64,000 nucleotides of DNA from Devosia nanyangense (GTDB lineage Bacteria; Pseudomonadota; Alphaproteobacteria; Rhizobiales; Devosiaceae). Both the position numbers and the translations under genes were made by a program. The notes below the pieces were generated by a model, which was not told where the DNA came from, ran no database searches, and saw only the letters and a list, made by a program, of their open reading frames with translations. This document shows, one piece after another, positions 37,526 to 46,139 of this stretch (the stretch's first letter is position 1; each line of letters starts with the position of its first letter). Location of the stretch: positions 97,769-161,768 of the forward strand of contig JACRAF010000004.1 of the NCBI GenBank assembly GCA_016213505.1. The letters are read 5' to 3'.

Positions 37526-37573
37526 ATGAACCCCGACAGTCGAAGTCGATCTTCGATCTTGCCGGCGCTCTAG
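37526..37573 (+). CDS. leader ORF upstream of corA
   Basis: A 15-codon ORF, MNPDSRSRSSILPAL, with AAGGA eight bases before its ATG, so it should be translated well. It contains a hairpin TCGAAG-TCGAT-CTTCGA (37540-37556). It ends 55 bases before the corA start. A second hairpin, GCGCGC (37588-37593) with GCGCGC (37608-37613) and an inner GGC/GCC, lies between the leader stop and the corA ribosome-binding site. This arrangement fits translational attenuation, comparable in position to corL in Salmonella. Confidence 0.6.
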   Translation: MNPDSRSRSSILPAL

Positions 37574-37587
37574 CCTCCCGAGGCTCC

Positions 37588-37613
37588 GCGCGCTTGGCAA
37601 AGCCGGTGCGCGC
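37588..37613 (+). promoter_or_regulatory. leader hairpin before corA
   Basis: Perfect 6-bp arms GCGCGC with an inner GGC/GCC pair around AAA. The downstream arm ends just before the AAGGAG of corA, so folding or unfolding could control access to the corA start. Confidence 0.5.
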
Positions 37614-37628
37614 AAGAAGGAGCCCGAC

Positions 37629-38621
37629 ATGCTGCGTGCATATATCCGCGAGAACGACCGCCTGGTCGCCACCGACATCGATATCGCCGCCGGCGAGACG
37701 CCGCTTGGCGCCGCGGTCTGGTACAATCTGACCGATCCAACCAGGGCCGAAGACGATTTCGTCGAATCCTGCCTCGGTATCGACATCCCGACTCGCGCCG
37801 AAATGGACGACATCGAGCCGTCCGCCCGCCTCTACAACGAGGACGGCGCCGAGTTCATGACCATCACTGCGCTGTTCAACGCCGACAGCGACGAGCCGAT
37901 GAAGACGCCGATCACCTTCGTTCTGCGCAACAACCAGCTGGTCACCGTCCGCTACGCCGACCCAAGACCGTTCAAGCTGTTCGAGCGGCTGGTGACCCGG
38001 CCCACCAACAACGTCTACACCAGCGGCGAGAAGGTGATGCTCGGCCTGATCGAGGCGATCATCGACCGTCTGGCGCAACTGCTCGAGACCACCGGCGACG
38101 AGATCGACCTGATTTCGCGCGAAGTGTTCCGCAACAAGACCAAGAACGTCACCCGCAAGGCCCGCGACTTGCAGGAGATCATCGAGCGCATCGGCAAGAA
38201 GGGCGATATCCTGACGCTGGCTCGCGAAAGCCTGGTCTCGATCACCCGGCTGTCGAGCTTCCACCAGACGATGGAATCGGGGAACACCAAGTCGGCCAAG
38301 GACCTGCGCCAGGAGCTGAAAATCCTGCAGCGCGACGCCGCGGCGCTCTCCGATCACGCGGCGTTTCTCTCCAACAAGATCAATTTCCTGCTCGATGCGA
38401 CGCTCGGCCTGATCAACCTCGAGCAGAACCAGATCATCAAGATCTTCTCGGTCGCCGCCGTGGTGTTCCTGCCGCCCACCCTCGTCGCCTCGGTCTACGG
38501 CATGAACTTCGACCTGCTGCCCGAGCTCCACCTCAGCTTCGGCTACCCGCTCGCCCTCGGCCTGATGGTGTGCTCGGCCATCCTGCCCTATCTGTTCTTC
38601 AAGCGGAAAGGTTGGCTCTAG
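37629..38621 (+). CDS. corA: CorA family magnesium/cobalt transporter
   Basis: A 330-residue pentameric channel subunit. The long N-terminal cytoplasmic funnel (about 1-265) includes the coiled willow helix ('RLSSFHQTMESGNTKSAKDLRQELKILQRD'). Two C-terminal transmembrane helices follow; the first ends in the ion-selectivity signature YGMNF, followed by the acidic loop 'DLLPELHLSF'. The C-terminus is basic (FFKRKGWL), as expected. It carries Mg2+ and some other divalent cations. A translated leader ORF and two hairpins precede it, and a RIME-like repeat follows. Confidence 0.96.
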   Translation: MLRAYIRENDRLVATDIDIAAGETPLGAAVWYNLTDPTRAEDDFVESCLGIDIPTRAEMDDIEPSARLYNEDGAEFMTITALFNADSDEPMKTPITFVLRNNQLVTVRYADPRPFKLFERLVTRPTNNVYTSGEKVMLGLIEAIIDRLAQLLETTGDEIDLISREVFRNKTKNVTRKARDLQEIIERIGKKGDILTLARESLVSITRLSSFHQTMESGNTKSAKDLRQELKILQRDAAALSDHAAFLSNKINFLLDATLGLINLEQNQIIKIFSVAAVVFLPPTLVASVYGMNFDLLPELHLSFGYPLALGLMVCSAILPYLFFKRKGWL

Positions 38622-38623
38622 AG

Positions 38624-38674
38624 GGGCGCGCTCAGGAAAACTGGCCTTCCGGTTTTCCGGTTCAAGCGCGCGCC
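38624..38674 (+). repeat. RIME-like intergenic repeat, short copy 3
   Basis: GGGCGCGCTCAGGAAAACTG followed by TTCCGGTTTTCCGGTTCAAG and GCGCGCGCCC. Only the first module (outer arms plus inner hairpin) is present; the AGAGCGCTCGTTCC hairpin module is missing. It directly follows the corA stop. Confidence 0.7.
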
Positions 38675-38743
38675 CAACCAATGACGCACGTGCCTCCGGG
38701 ATTTGGGTCAACGCACCTGACCTTCCCTGCGCACCGCGCATGG

Positions 38744-38797
38744 CTGACATGTCAGTATACGCATTGCTGGAATGGCTCGGCGCCTACATATTCACGT
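38744..38797 (+). promoter_or_regulatory. candidate promoter region of small RNA 1
   Basis: A perfect 12-bp palindrome CTGACATGTCAG (38744-38755) lies upstream of TTGCTGG (38764) and CCTACATATT (38782-38791). The latter pair resembles a heat-shock sigma (RpoH) -35/-10 with a spacer of about 11-12 bases. That would match CcsR-type RNAs, which I recall as stress-induced; the assignment is tentative. Confidence 0.35.
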
Positions 38798-38804
38798 TGT
38801 CGCT

Positions 38805-38972
38805 GAGACGCCGACCGAATCCTCCTCCCTCGGTCCTGCGTTTTCCCGACACGGGTTCGAGCCGAATCCTCCTCCCTCGGCTTGGCTCAATGGCAAACGG
38901 CGTTTCCTCCTCCCTCGTCCGTTTGCCACCACTTTCATAGGGCTCCATCTTCGGATGGAGCCCCTTTTTTTT
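38805..38972 (+). ncRNA. CcsR/cuckoo-type small RNA with three CCUCCUCCC hairpins
   Basis: Three consecutive stem-loops each expose CCTCCTCCC in the loop. Hairpin 1: GACCGA/TCGGTC at 38813-38835. Hairpin 2: AGCCGA/TCGGCT at 38860-38882; both have the identical loop ATCCTCCTCCC. Hairpin 3: TGGCAAACGG/CCGTTTGCCA at 38891-38928 with an 18-base loop. An intrinsic terminator follows at 38940. This is the hallmark of the alphaproteobacterial 'cuckoo'/CcsR small RNAs, whose loops resemble an anti-Shine-Dalgarno and can act on mRNA ribosome-binding sites. No protein gene occupies the stretch. The 5' end is approximate. Confidence 0.75.
38940..38972 (+). terminator. strong intrinsic terminator of small RNA 1
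   Basis: GGGCTCCATC-TTCG-GATGGAGCCC, a perfect 10-bp stem with a UUCG tetraloop, followed by C and eight T residues. It is the clearest Rho-independent terminator in the window. Confidence 0.93.
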
Positions 38973-38983
38973 GCCCCCGCGGT

Positions 38984-39030
38984 TGGCCAAGCGGCTGGGA
39001 GCGCGCCTTGCGCGCGGAACCGCTGGGCCA
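38984..39030 (+). other. long GC-rich hairpin between the two small RNAs
   Basis: TGGCC-A-AGCGG (38984-38994) pairs with CCGCT-G-GGCCA (39020-39030), with one mismatch; inside is GCGCGC-CTT-GCGCGC (39001-39015). It could be the 5' part of the second small RNA or a separate element. No U-tract follows. Confidence 0.45.
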
Positions 39031-39114
39031 GAGCAAGCAAAGATCACCTGGCCCCTCATTTTCGCATGGCTGCGCTTCCGCTTTCGCGTTTGTCGGACTC
39101 CGCTGCGCCCGTCA

Positions 39115-39232
39115 TAAGCGGCCTCAAGAGATTGCGGCCTCTCCTCCTCCCTGGCCGCGTTCTCAACGGTCATTGGCCTCGGCCAATGACCCGAAGGCCT
39201 CGCTCATCCCCTCGAGCGAGGCCTTTCTCATT
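39115..39232 (+). ncRNA. second CcsR/cuckoo-like small RNA
   Basis: Hairpin GCGGCC/GGCCGC (39134-39158) exposes TCTCCTCCTCCCT in its loop, the same CCTCCTCCC core as small RNA 1. It is followed by a perfect 11-bp hairpin GGTCATTGGCC/GGCCAATGACC (39168-39191) and then a 12-bp terminator stem. The order fits a second, diverged copy of the same RNA type. The 5' boundary is not determined. Confidence 0.6.
39194..39232 (+). terminator. intrinsic terminator of small RNA 2
   Basis: AAGGCCTCGCTC (39194-39205) and GAGCGAGGCCTT (39214-39225) pair over 12 bp with an 8-base loop, followed by TCTCATTT. Confidence 0.85.
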
Positions 39233-39304
39233 TCGCGTCGTAGCGACGTGACCCCGGAACATCGTCTGCCCCAACACGGTCCCTGGTGAGCTCCCACCGA
39301 CATG

Positions 39305-39366
39305 ACGAACATTTCTCGCATCATGTACATTATTATTGACACCATGTTCGTTATGATAGATATGCT
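39305..39366 (+). promoter_or_regulatory. promoter and operator of the DUF2178-like/XRE operon
   Basis: A TTGACA -35 box (39336-39341) has a plausible -10 (GATATG at 39359 or TATGCT at 39361). Inverted 8-bp arms ACGAACAT (39305-39312) and ATGTTCGT (39344-39351) flank and overlap the promoter. TCATGTAC also occurs twice, at 39321 and 39368. The patch is A/T-rich, and the XRE protein of the operon is the likely binder. Confidence 0.6.
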
Positions 39367-39396
39367 GTCATGTACGCTTTGCATAAGAGGATCGCC

Positions 39397-39861
39397 ATGT
39401 CGCCCCGTGAACGAACAGCATGGATTGCCGTGGTCTGCACGATCGTGATCTGGAGCCACTACTTCGGCACCTTCTGGCTCGATGTCGCCGCGCGCCACCT
39501 CAACGGCGGCCAGATTCTCACCCGCTTCATCGTCTGCATGGTCATCATGGCGGTCGTCATGATCGGCCTCAATCTCGCGACGGGCGTTATGACGCGGAAG
39601 AACATGCAGGCCCCGCCCGACGAGATGGAGCGCCAGATCGAGGGCCGCGCCGACCGCATCGGCTTCCGCGTCCTCGAGTGGCTTATCCCGGTGGCCCTCA
39701 TCGCTGGCCTGCTCAATACCGGCGCCATTGCGGCGGCTTTCCCTGCCGATCCCGCCGGCAGCACCGCGCTGATCTTCACCAACGGCATCCTGATGGTCAT
39801 TGTACTGACCGAACTCGTGCGTGAGCTGGTGCACATCGTCTCCTTCCGGATGGCCGCCTGA
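39397..39861 (+). CDS. DUF2178-like membrane protein
   Basis: About 154 residues with four predicted helices (about 7-26, 40-60, 90-112, 122-144). 'PPDEMERQIEGRADRIGFRVLEW' after helix 2 resembles the D-E-R/E...I..KA/RADRI segment of DUF2178-type membrane proteins, which are often encoded next to a small XRE regulator. The role is unknown; membrane stress sensing has been suggested only by analogy. ATG 39397 follows AGAGGAT; an ATG at 39370 is less likely. The stop overlaps the start of the regulator gene. Confidence 0.75.
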   Translation: MSPRERTAWIAVVCTIVIWSHYFGTFWLDVAARHLNGGQILTRFIVCMVIMAVVMIGLNLATGVMTRKNMQAPPDEMERQIEGRADRIGFRVLEWLIPVALIAGLLNTGAIAAAFPADPAGSTALIFTNGILMVIVLTELVRELVHIVSFRMAA

Positions 39862-40091
39862 TGGCTGTGCCTCCCCCGATCACCAACACCATCCGCCGCC
39901 TGCGCTTCGACGCCAACGAGATGACGCAGCAGGAGCTTGCCGACCGCATCGGCATGACGCGGCAGACCATCGCCGCAATCGAACAGAACAAATATTCGCC
40001 CTCGCTCGAAGCCGCCTTCCGCATCGCGGAGGTGTTCGGCGTCGAGCTGGGTGAGGTGTTTCGATGGAAGGCCGGTGGGCGCCCCGGCTGA
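39861..40091 (+). CDS. small XRE family regulator
   Basis: A 76-residue protein that is almost only a helix-turn-helix: 'MTQQELADRIGMTRQTIAAIEQNKYSPSLEAAFRIAEVFGVELGEVF'. It is the compact type that controls its own operon. The start codon overlaps the stop of the membrane protein gene (TGATG), so the two proteins are made together. Inverted repeats in the operon promoter are candidate binding sites. Confidence 0.93.
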   Translation: MAVPPPITNTIRRLRFDANEMTQQELADRIGMTRQTIAAIEQNKYSPSLEAAFRIAEVFGVELGEVFRWKAGGRPG

Positions 40092-40160
40092 AACGTTCAC
40101 CTTTCACACCGCCATAGCCGCGGCGACGCCGCAGACGGTTCAACTCTAGGGACACCTCAG

Positions 40161-42390
<2,230 letters not shown>

Positions 42391-42449
42391 CCTAAAACGA
42401 GCCGCGGGAGTGATAGGAGGTCGGGCCGTCGAACGCAAGGAACGCGGGC

Positions 42450-42878
42450 TTACACCCCCACCCCTGGCTGCTTCATCAACTGCACCCCGTGCACCCGCCA
42501 GCCGTCGGGTTCCTTGTCGAGCTGATAGACCGCCTCATAGAGGTTCTGGTCGTTGCCGGTGAATTTCACGTCCTGCAGCACCTGGTCCGGCGTCAGCAGC
42601 TTGTACGGCCCGAACGAATGCGACCGGGACTCCGCGATCGGCCCGTAGCCCGAATTGATGATGGCGAAATAGAACTGCTGCGGGTCGGTGTACGCCTCTT
42701 GGAACGCAGCCCCCGCATAGCTCAGCGCCGCCGGCGCGTCGCGGTCGCGGAACGCCTGGATCTGGCTGGAGATCACGGCCTGCCAGTCGAGCGTCGCAGG
42801 ATCGCCGTCCTGCGCCTTGGCCGGCATCGCCAGCATCAGCAGGCCGAACAACGCAGCAAACCGGAATAGCCTCAGCAT
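42450..42878 (-). CDS. DUF4864 domain protein, exported
   Basis: 142 residues with a signal peptide (about 1-21, PAKAQDG). The mature part 'DWQAVISSQIQAFRDRDAPAALSYAGAAFQEAYTDPQQFYFAIINSGYGPIAESRSHSF' and 'YQLDKEPDGWRVHGVQL' matches DUF4864, an NTF2-like periplasmic fold of unknown role. GGAGG upstream of 42878 sets the start. Confidence 0.85.
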   Translation of the reverse strand: MLRLFRFAALFGLLMLAMPAKAQDGDPATLDWQAVISSQIQAFRDRDAPAALSYAGAAFQEAYTDPQQFYFAIINSGYGPIAESRSHSFGPYKLLTPDQVLQDVKFTGNDQNLYEAVYQLDKEPDGWRVHGVQLMKQPGVGV

Positions 42879-43016
42879 CGATGCCTCCGTCGCGCCGGAG
42901 CGGGCTGCCACATTTGCGCCCTCGTTTGGTCCGCGCGTCACCCTATCAGCTACGAACAAACTCCACATTGGTTTGATCCCTTCACACCGTTGTGAACCAC
43001 CGCGTGAGGCGACCAA

Positions 43017-43319
43017 GTGACCAAGACTCCGAGCAAATCTCGCCGCAAGGCGGCCGCTTTCACCACCGCGACGATCGTGTCTTTCTCCCTCACACTGCTG
43101 GGCGGCGGCGTCGCCGTGCTGACCGGGCTGGTCCCGCTCAAGAACCTGAGTTTCGGTGAGCGCGTCGATGTGGGCGCCCTGCTCTTCGTCATGCCGGTCC
43201 TCGCCCTCGTGCTCGCCGTCGTCTTCGAGGTCACCCGCATCGCGCTCCGCAGCCCCGAATTGCCCGAACCGCGCCGGCAGCAGGCCGTCCGCTGGTCGCC
43301 CGGCGAACGCGAGGGATGA
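43017..43319 (+). CDS. small two-helix membrane protein of unknown function
   Basis: 100 residues from a GTG start with GAGG upstream. Two transmembrane helices, about 16-37 and 52-73, are linked by a short loop; basic N-terminal residues (TKTPSKSRRKAAAF) suggest a cytoplasmic N-terminus. The family is not recognised. It diverges from the DUF4864 gene, and a RIME-like repeat begins at its stop. Confidence 0.65.
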   Translation: MTKTPSKSRRKAAAFTTATIVSFSLTLLGGGVAVLTGLVPLKNLSFGERVDVGALLFVMPVLALVLAVVFEVTRIALRSPELPEPRRQQAVRWSPGEREG

Positions 43320-43413
43320 GCGTGATCAGGAAAAGTTGCAGGCTTTTCCGGTTCGATCACGCGACAAACAAGGAACCGGAGCAGCCATTCCGATTCCATC
43401 GGAGTGGATGCTC
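43318..43413 (+). repeat. RIME-like intergenic repeat, copy 5
   Basis: Full-length: GAGCGTGATCAGGAAAAGTT, GGCTTTTCCGGTTCGATCAC, GACAAACAAGGAACCGGAGC and a final hairpin with arms GGAGCA-CCATTCCGAT and ATCGGAGTGG-TGCTCC. The second module has diverged compared with copy 2 but keeps compensatory changes in its stem. Confidence 0.75.
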
Positions 43414-43506
43414 CTAGACCAAAGGTGGGCGCGAAAGGACAGCTATGTTGTCTTTTTCGGCTCCGCCACCGGGCGCACACTGAACCCCCGAGCGGAGGAG
43501 CATACG

Positions 43507-43932
43507 ATGCAAGTCGAGACCATCCTTCAATCCAAGGGCCGGGCTGTGACCACCGTCTCCACCCGCGCCACGATCGCCGAGGCGGTCGATCTGCTGAACA
43601 CCCAAAGAATCGGTGCCGTCGTGGTCATGGACGGCACCAAGGTCGTTGGTATCCTGAGCGAGCGCGACATCGTCCGCCATCTCGGCAAGGACTGGGCGAG
43701 CCTCGCCACCCGGCCGGTCAGCGAGGTGATGACCCGCAACGTCGTCATCACCTCCAGCAAAGCCAGCATCGCCGACCTGATGGAACGCATGACCGAGCAC
43801 CGCATCCGCCACATCCCCGTGGTCGAGGCCGGCGAGTTGGTCGGCATCGTCTCGATCGGCGACGTGGTCAAGCGCAAGATCGAAGAAACCGAGCAGGAAG
43901 CGATCGCGCTCAAGGAATACATCGCGTCATAG
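43507..43932 (+). CDS. CBS domain protein
   Basis: A 141-residue protein made of two CBS motifs: residues about 8-58 ('AVTTVSTRATIAEAVDLLNTQ'...'GILSERDIVRHLG') and about 72-126 ('VVITSSKASIADLMERMTEH'...'GIVSIGDVVKRKI'). Paired CBS domains bind adenosine nucleotides such as AMP or NAD(H) and act as energy or redox sensors for partner proteins. The partner is not evident here. GGAGG lies upstream of ATG 43507. Confidence 0.94.
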   Translation: MQVETILQSKGRAVTTVSTRATIAEAVDLLNTQRIGAVVVMDGTKVVGILSERDIVRHLGKDWASLATRPVSEVMTRNVVITSSKASIADLMERMTEHRIRHIPVVEAGELVGIVSIGDVVKRKIEETEQEAIALKEYIAS

Positions 43933-43950
43933 AACCGACGCGCCCAGTCG

Positions 43951-43983
43951 GGGTCCTCCCCTGCGACGCGGGGGAGGGGGACC
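43951..43983. repeat. GC-rich hairpin repeat (CCTCCCC/GGGGAGG type)
   Basis: GGTCCTCCCC...GGGGAGGGGGACC forms a stem about 10 bp long around CTGCGACGCG. The same kind of element with the following ACCGCC-type tail is seen at 31725. It follows the CBS gene and could act as its 3' hairpin. Confidence 0.55.
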
Positions 43984-44137
43984 ACGCGCAGGGGCGGCCG
44001 CTTGCGCCGGCCGCAGCCGGCTCCCCGCCTTTCCAACCTGTCCAAAGCTTCATCCGGCCGCAATCTCGCGGCGAGGCGACGGCGCTTAGGGTTCCTGGCA
44101 ACGGGGTCGTGTCGACCCCCAAACTAGGGAGCTACCA

Positions 44138-44746
44138 GTGAAGTCCTCCACCGCCCTCGTCGCGATCGTCGTCGCGACCATCGGTCTCTCGGCCCTTCCC
44201 GCCATCGCGCAGAACACCGCATCGCCCACGCCCGTCTCCGCCCGCATGGCCGATGGCGGCCGGGGCGGCATGCACGGCATGATGATGCACGACCGGGACG
44301 GCGCCGGTCGCGGTTCCATCCTCGATCTCGCCTGCTCGGACAAGGGGTCCGAAGCCCTCGAGATCGCCCTCGTCCGTCTGGCGCACAGCGTCGACCTCAC
44401 CGCCGAGCAGCAGACGCTGTTCGACGCGTTCCGAACCAAGGCCCTGACCACCCAGACCAGCTTCGCCGACACCTGCAAGGCGGCACTGCCCGACAGCGCT
44501 GCCGACGCCCAGCCCGATCTGCTGATCGGGCTCAAGTCCCGGCTGGCGGTCGACACCGCTCGTCTCGCCGCCCTCAACGAGGTCCTTCCCAGCTTCGAGG
44601 CCTTCTACAACAGCCTCACCGACGCCCAGAAGGCCGACCTGATGCCGGGCCGCGAACACGGGATGTTCGGCCATTTCGGCGATCGCGGCATGGATCGCGG
44701 CGGCATGATGGACCGCATGGACCGTTCGGCGGCGCCCGGCCGCTGA
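44138..44746 (+). CDS. Spy/CpxP-like LTxxQ periplasmic protein, Met/His-rich
   Basis: 202 residues, signal peptide about 1-24 (LPAIAQNT), so periplasmic. Two LTxxQ motifs are visible: LTAEQQ at about residue 87 and LTDAQK at about 165, with the helical region between them typical for Spy/CpxP chaperones. Both ends carry Met/His/Gly/Asp clusters ('GGMHGMMMHDRDG' and 'REHGMFGHFGDRGMDRGGMMDRMDR') that resemble copper or other metal-binding tails. It starts at a GTG after AGGGAG. A strong terminator follows. Confidence 0.85.
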   Translation: MKSSTALVAIVVATIGLSALPAIAQNTASPTPVSARMADGGRGGMHGMMMHDRDGAGRGSILDLACSDKGSEALEIALVRLAHSVDLTAEQQTLFDAFRTKALTTQTSFADTCKAALPDSAADAQPDLLIGLKSRLAVDTARLAALNEVLPSFEAFYNSLTDAQKADLMPGREHGMFGHFGDRGMDRGGMMDRMDRSAAPGR

Positions 44747-44806
44747 CCTAAGCCCTCCCGGCGGGCAGCCCTCTTCCCGCCGGCGGCGAGTTCGCCAACT
44801 CGCCCA

Positions 44807-44850
44807 AGGCTCCGGCCGACGACCCTGGGGGTCCGGCCGGAGCTTTTCTT
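44807..44850 (+). terminator. intrinsic terminator after the Spy-like gene
   Basis: GCTCCGGCCG (44809-44818) pairs with CGGCCGGAGC (44834-44843) over 10 bp, followed by TTTTCTTT. Confidence 0.88.
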
Positions 44851-44898
44851 TGCCCCGCCGACCGGCTAGGACAACGCACCCCGTCCGAGCCCTCGCCG

Positions 44899-46131
44899 AT
44901 GACCACAGCCCTCCCCCTCGATCCCGCGCGCATCCGCGCCGAGTTCCCGGCCTTCCGGCAGCCGGATCTCAAGGATTTCGCGTTCTTCGAGAACGCCGGT
45001 GGCTCCTACACCTGCAACGCCGTGCTCAACCGCATGCGGGCCTTCTATTGGAACAACAAGGTCCAGCCCTCCGAACTGCATGCCCCCGGCCGCGCCGCCC
45101 TCAAGGCGATGGACGAGTCCTATCGCCGCATCGCCCAGACGCTGAACGTCGCCGCCGACTGGATCCATTTCGGCCCCTCGACCTCGGCCAACACTTACAC
45201 CCTCGCCCGCGCCTTCGAGTCGTGGCTGCGGCCCGCCGACGCGATTGTCGTCACCGGCCAGGACCACGAGGCCAATACCGGCGTCTGGCGCAAGCTCGTC
45301 GCGCGCGGCGTCGAGGTGCGCGAATGGGCCGTCGACAAGCAGACCGGCCGGCTCAACATCGCCGACCTCGACAAGCTGCTCGATTCCAAAGTCCGCCTGC
45401 TCGCCATGCCGCACGTCTCCAACATCGTCGGCGAGATCAACCCGGTCGCCGAGGTGGTCAAGCGCGCCAAGGCGTTCGGCGCCGTCACCATCGTCGACGG
45501 CGTCTCCTACGCGCCACATGGCCTGCCGGACCTGCTGGCGCTCGGCTGCGACATCTACCTGTTCTCCGCCTACAAGGTGTACGGCCCGCATCAGGGCATC
45601 AGGGCGATCCGTCCCTCGCTCGCGACGGAACTCCCCAACCAGAGCCATTTCTTCAACGAGACCGTGCGCGAGAAGCGCCTCAACCCCGCCGGTCCCGATC
45701 ACGCCCAGATCGCCGCCGCCGCCGGCATCGCCGACTATCTCGAGAAAGTCGCCGAGATCGCCGGCGAGGGCGCCGAGGGCGCGACGCCCTGGCGCAAGGC
45801 GCACAACGCCATGCGCGCGCAGGAGACGATCCTCCTCGCCCCGCTGCTCGACTATCTGCGCAAGAAGAACGGCATTCGCCTGCTCGGCCCCGACGATCCG
45901 GCCAAGCGTGCGCCCACCGTCTCGATCGTCCTCGAACGTCCGGCCGCCGCGGTCGGCAGCCTCATCGCGCGCCACAATATCGGGGTCGGCGGCGGCCACT
46001 TCTACGCCTGGCGGCTGCTCGAATCGGTTGGCGTCAACCCGCTCCACGGCGTGCTGCGCCTGTCGTTCGTTCACTACACCACGCCCGCCGAAGTCGATCG
46101 CCTCATCACCGCGCTCGACGCCGAACTCTAG
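44899..46131 (+). CDS. cysteine desulfurase-like class V aminotransferase
   Basis: A 410-residue PLP enzyme. The N-terminal 'FAFFENAGGSYTCNAVLNRM', the 'HFGPSTSANTYTLARAF' block, 'VTGQDHEANTGVWRKL' and the Schiff-base Lys in 'LFSAYKVYGPHQGI' belong to the SufS-like 'cysteine desulfurase family' (TIGR01976 type). The catalytic cysteine loop of true IscS/SufS is not obvious ('KNGIRLLGPDD' in that area), so it may act on another amino-acid substrate. No Fe-S assembly genes are nearby. The DMT transporter gene follows with an 8-bp gap. Confidence 0.88.
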   Translation: MTTALPLDPARIRAEFPAFRQPDLKDFAFFENAGGSYTCNAVLNRMRAFYWNNKVQPSELHAPGRAALKAMDESYRRIAQTLNVAADWIHFGPSTSANTYTLARAFESWLRPADAIVVTGQDHEANTGVWRKLVARGVEVREWAVDKQTGRLNIADLDKLLDSKVRLLAMPHVSNIVGEINPVAEVVKRAKAFGAVTIVDGVSYAPHGLPDLLALGCDIYLFSAYKVYGPHQGIRAIRPSLATELPNQSHFFNETVREKRLNPAGPDHAQIAAAAGIADYLEKVAEIAGEGAEGATPWRKAHNAMRAQETILLAPLLDYLRKKNGIRLLGPDDPAKRAPTVSIVLERPAAAVGSLIARHNIGVGGGHFYAWRLLESVGVNPLHGVLRLSFVHYTTPAEVDRLITALDAEL

Positions 46132-46139
46132 GTCGCCTC

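Noticed and set aside
37500..37628. Mg2+ riboswitch (M-box or mgtA type) before corA
   Set aside because: The leader is too short and lacks M-box consensus elements; a leader ORF with two simple hairpins fits better.
38784..39173. Minus-strand frames through the small RNA cluster (for example 129 residues)
   Set aside because: They are created by the GGGAGGAGG complement of the hairpin loops and have Arg/Glu/Gly-rich low complexity; two plus-strand terminators support RNA genes instead.
44850..46131. Long plus-strand frame running from 44850 into the DMT transporter
   Set aside because: The part before 46140 is an out-of-frame shadow of the class V aminotransferase (Arg/Pro/Ala-rich); only the part after 46140 is a real protein.
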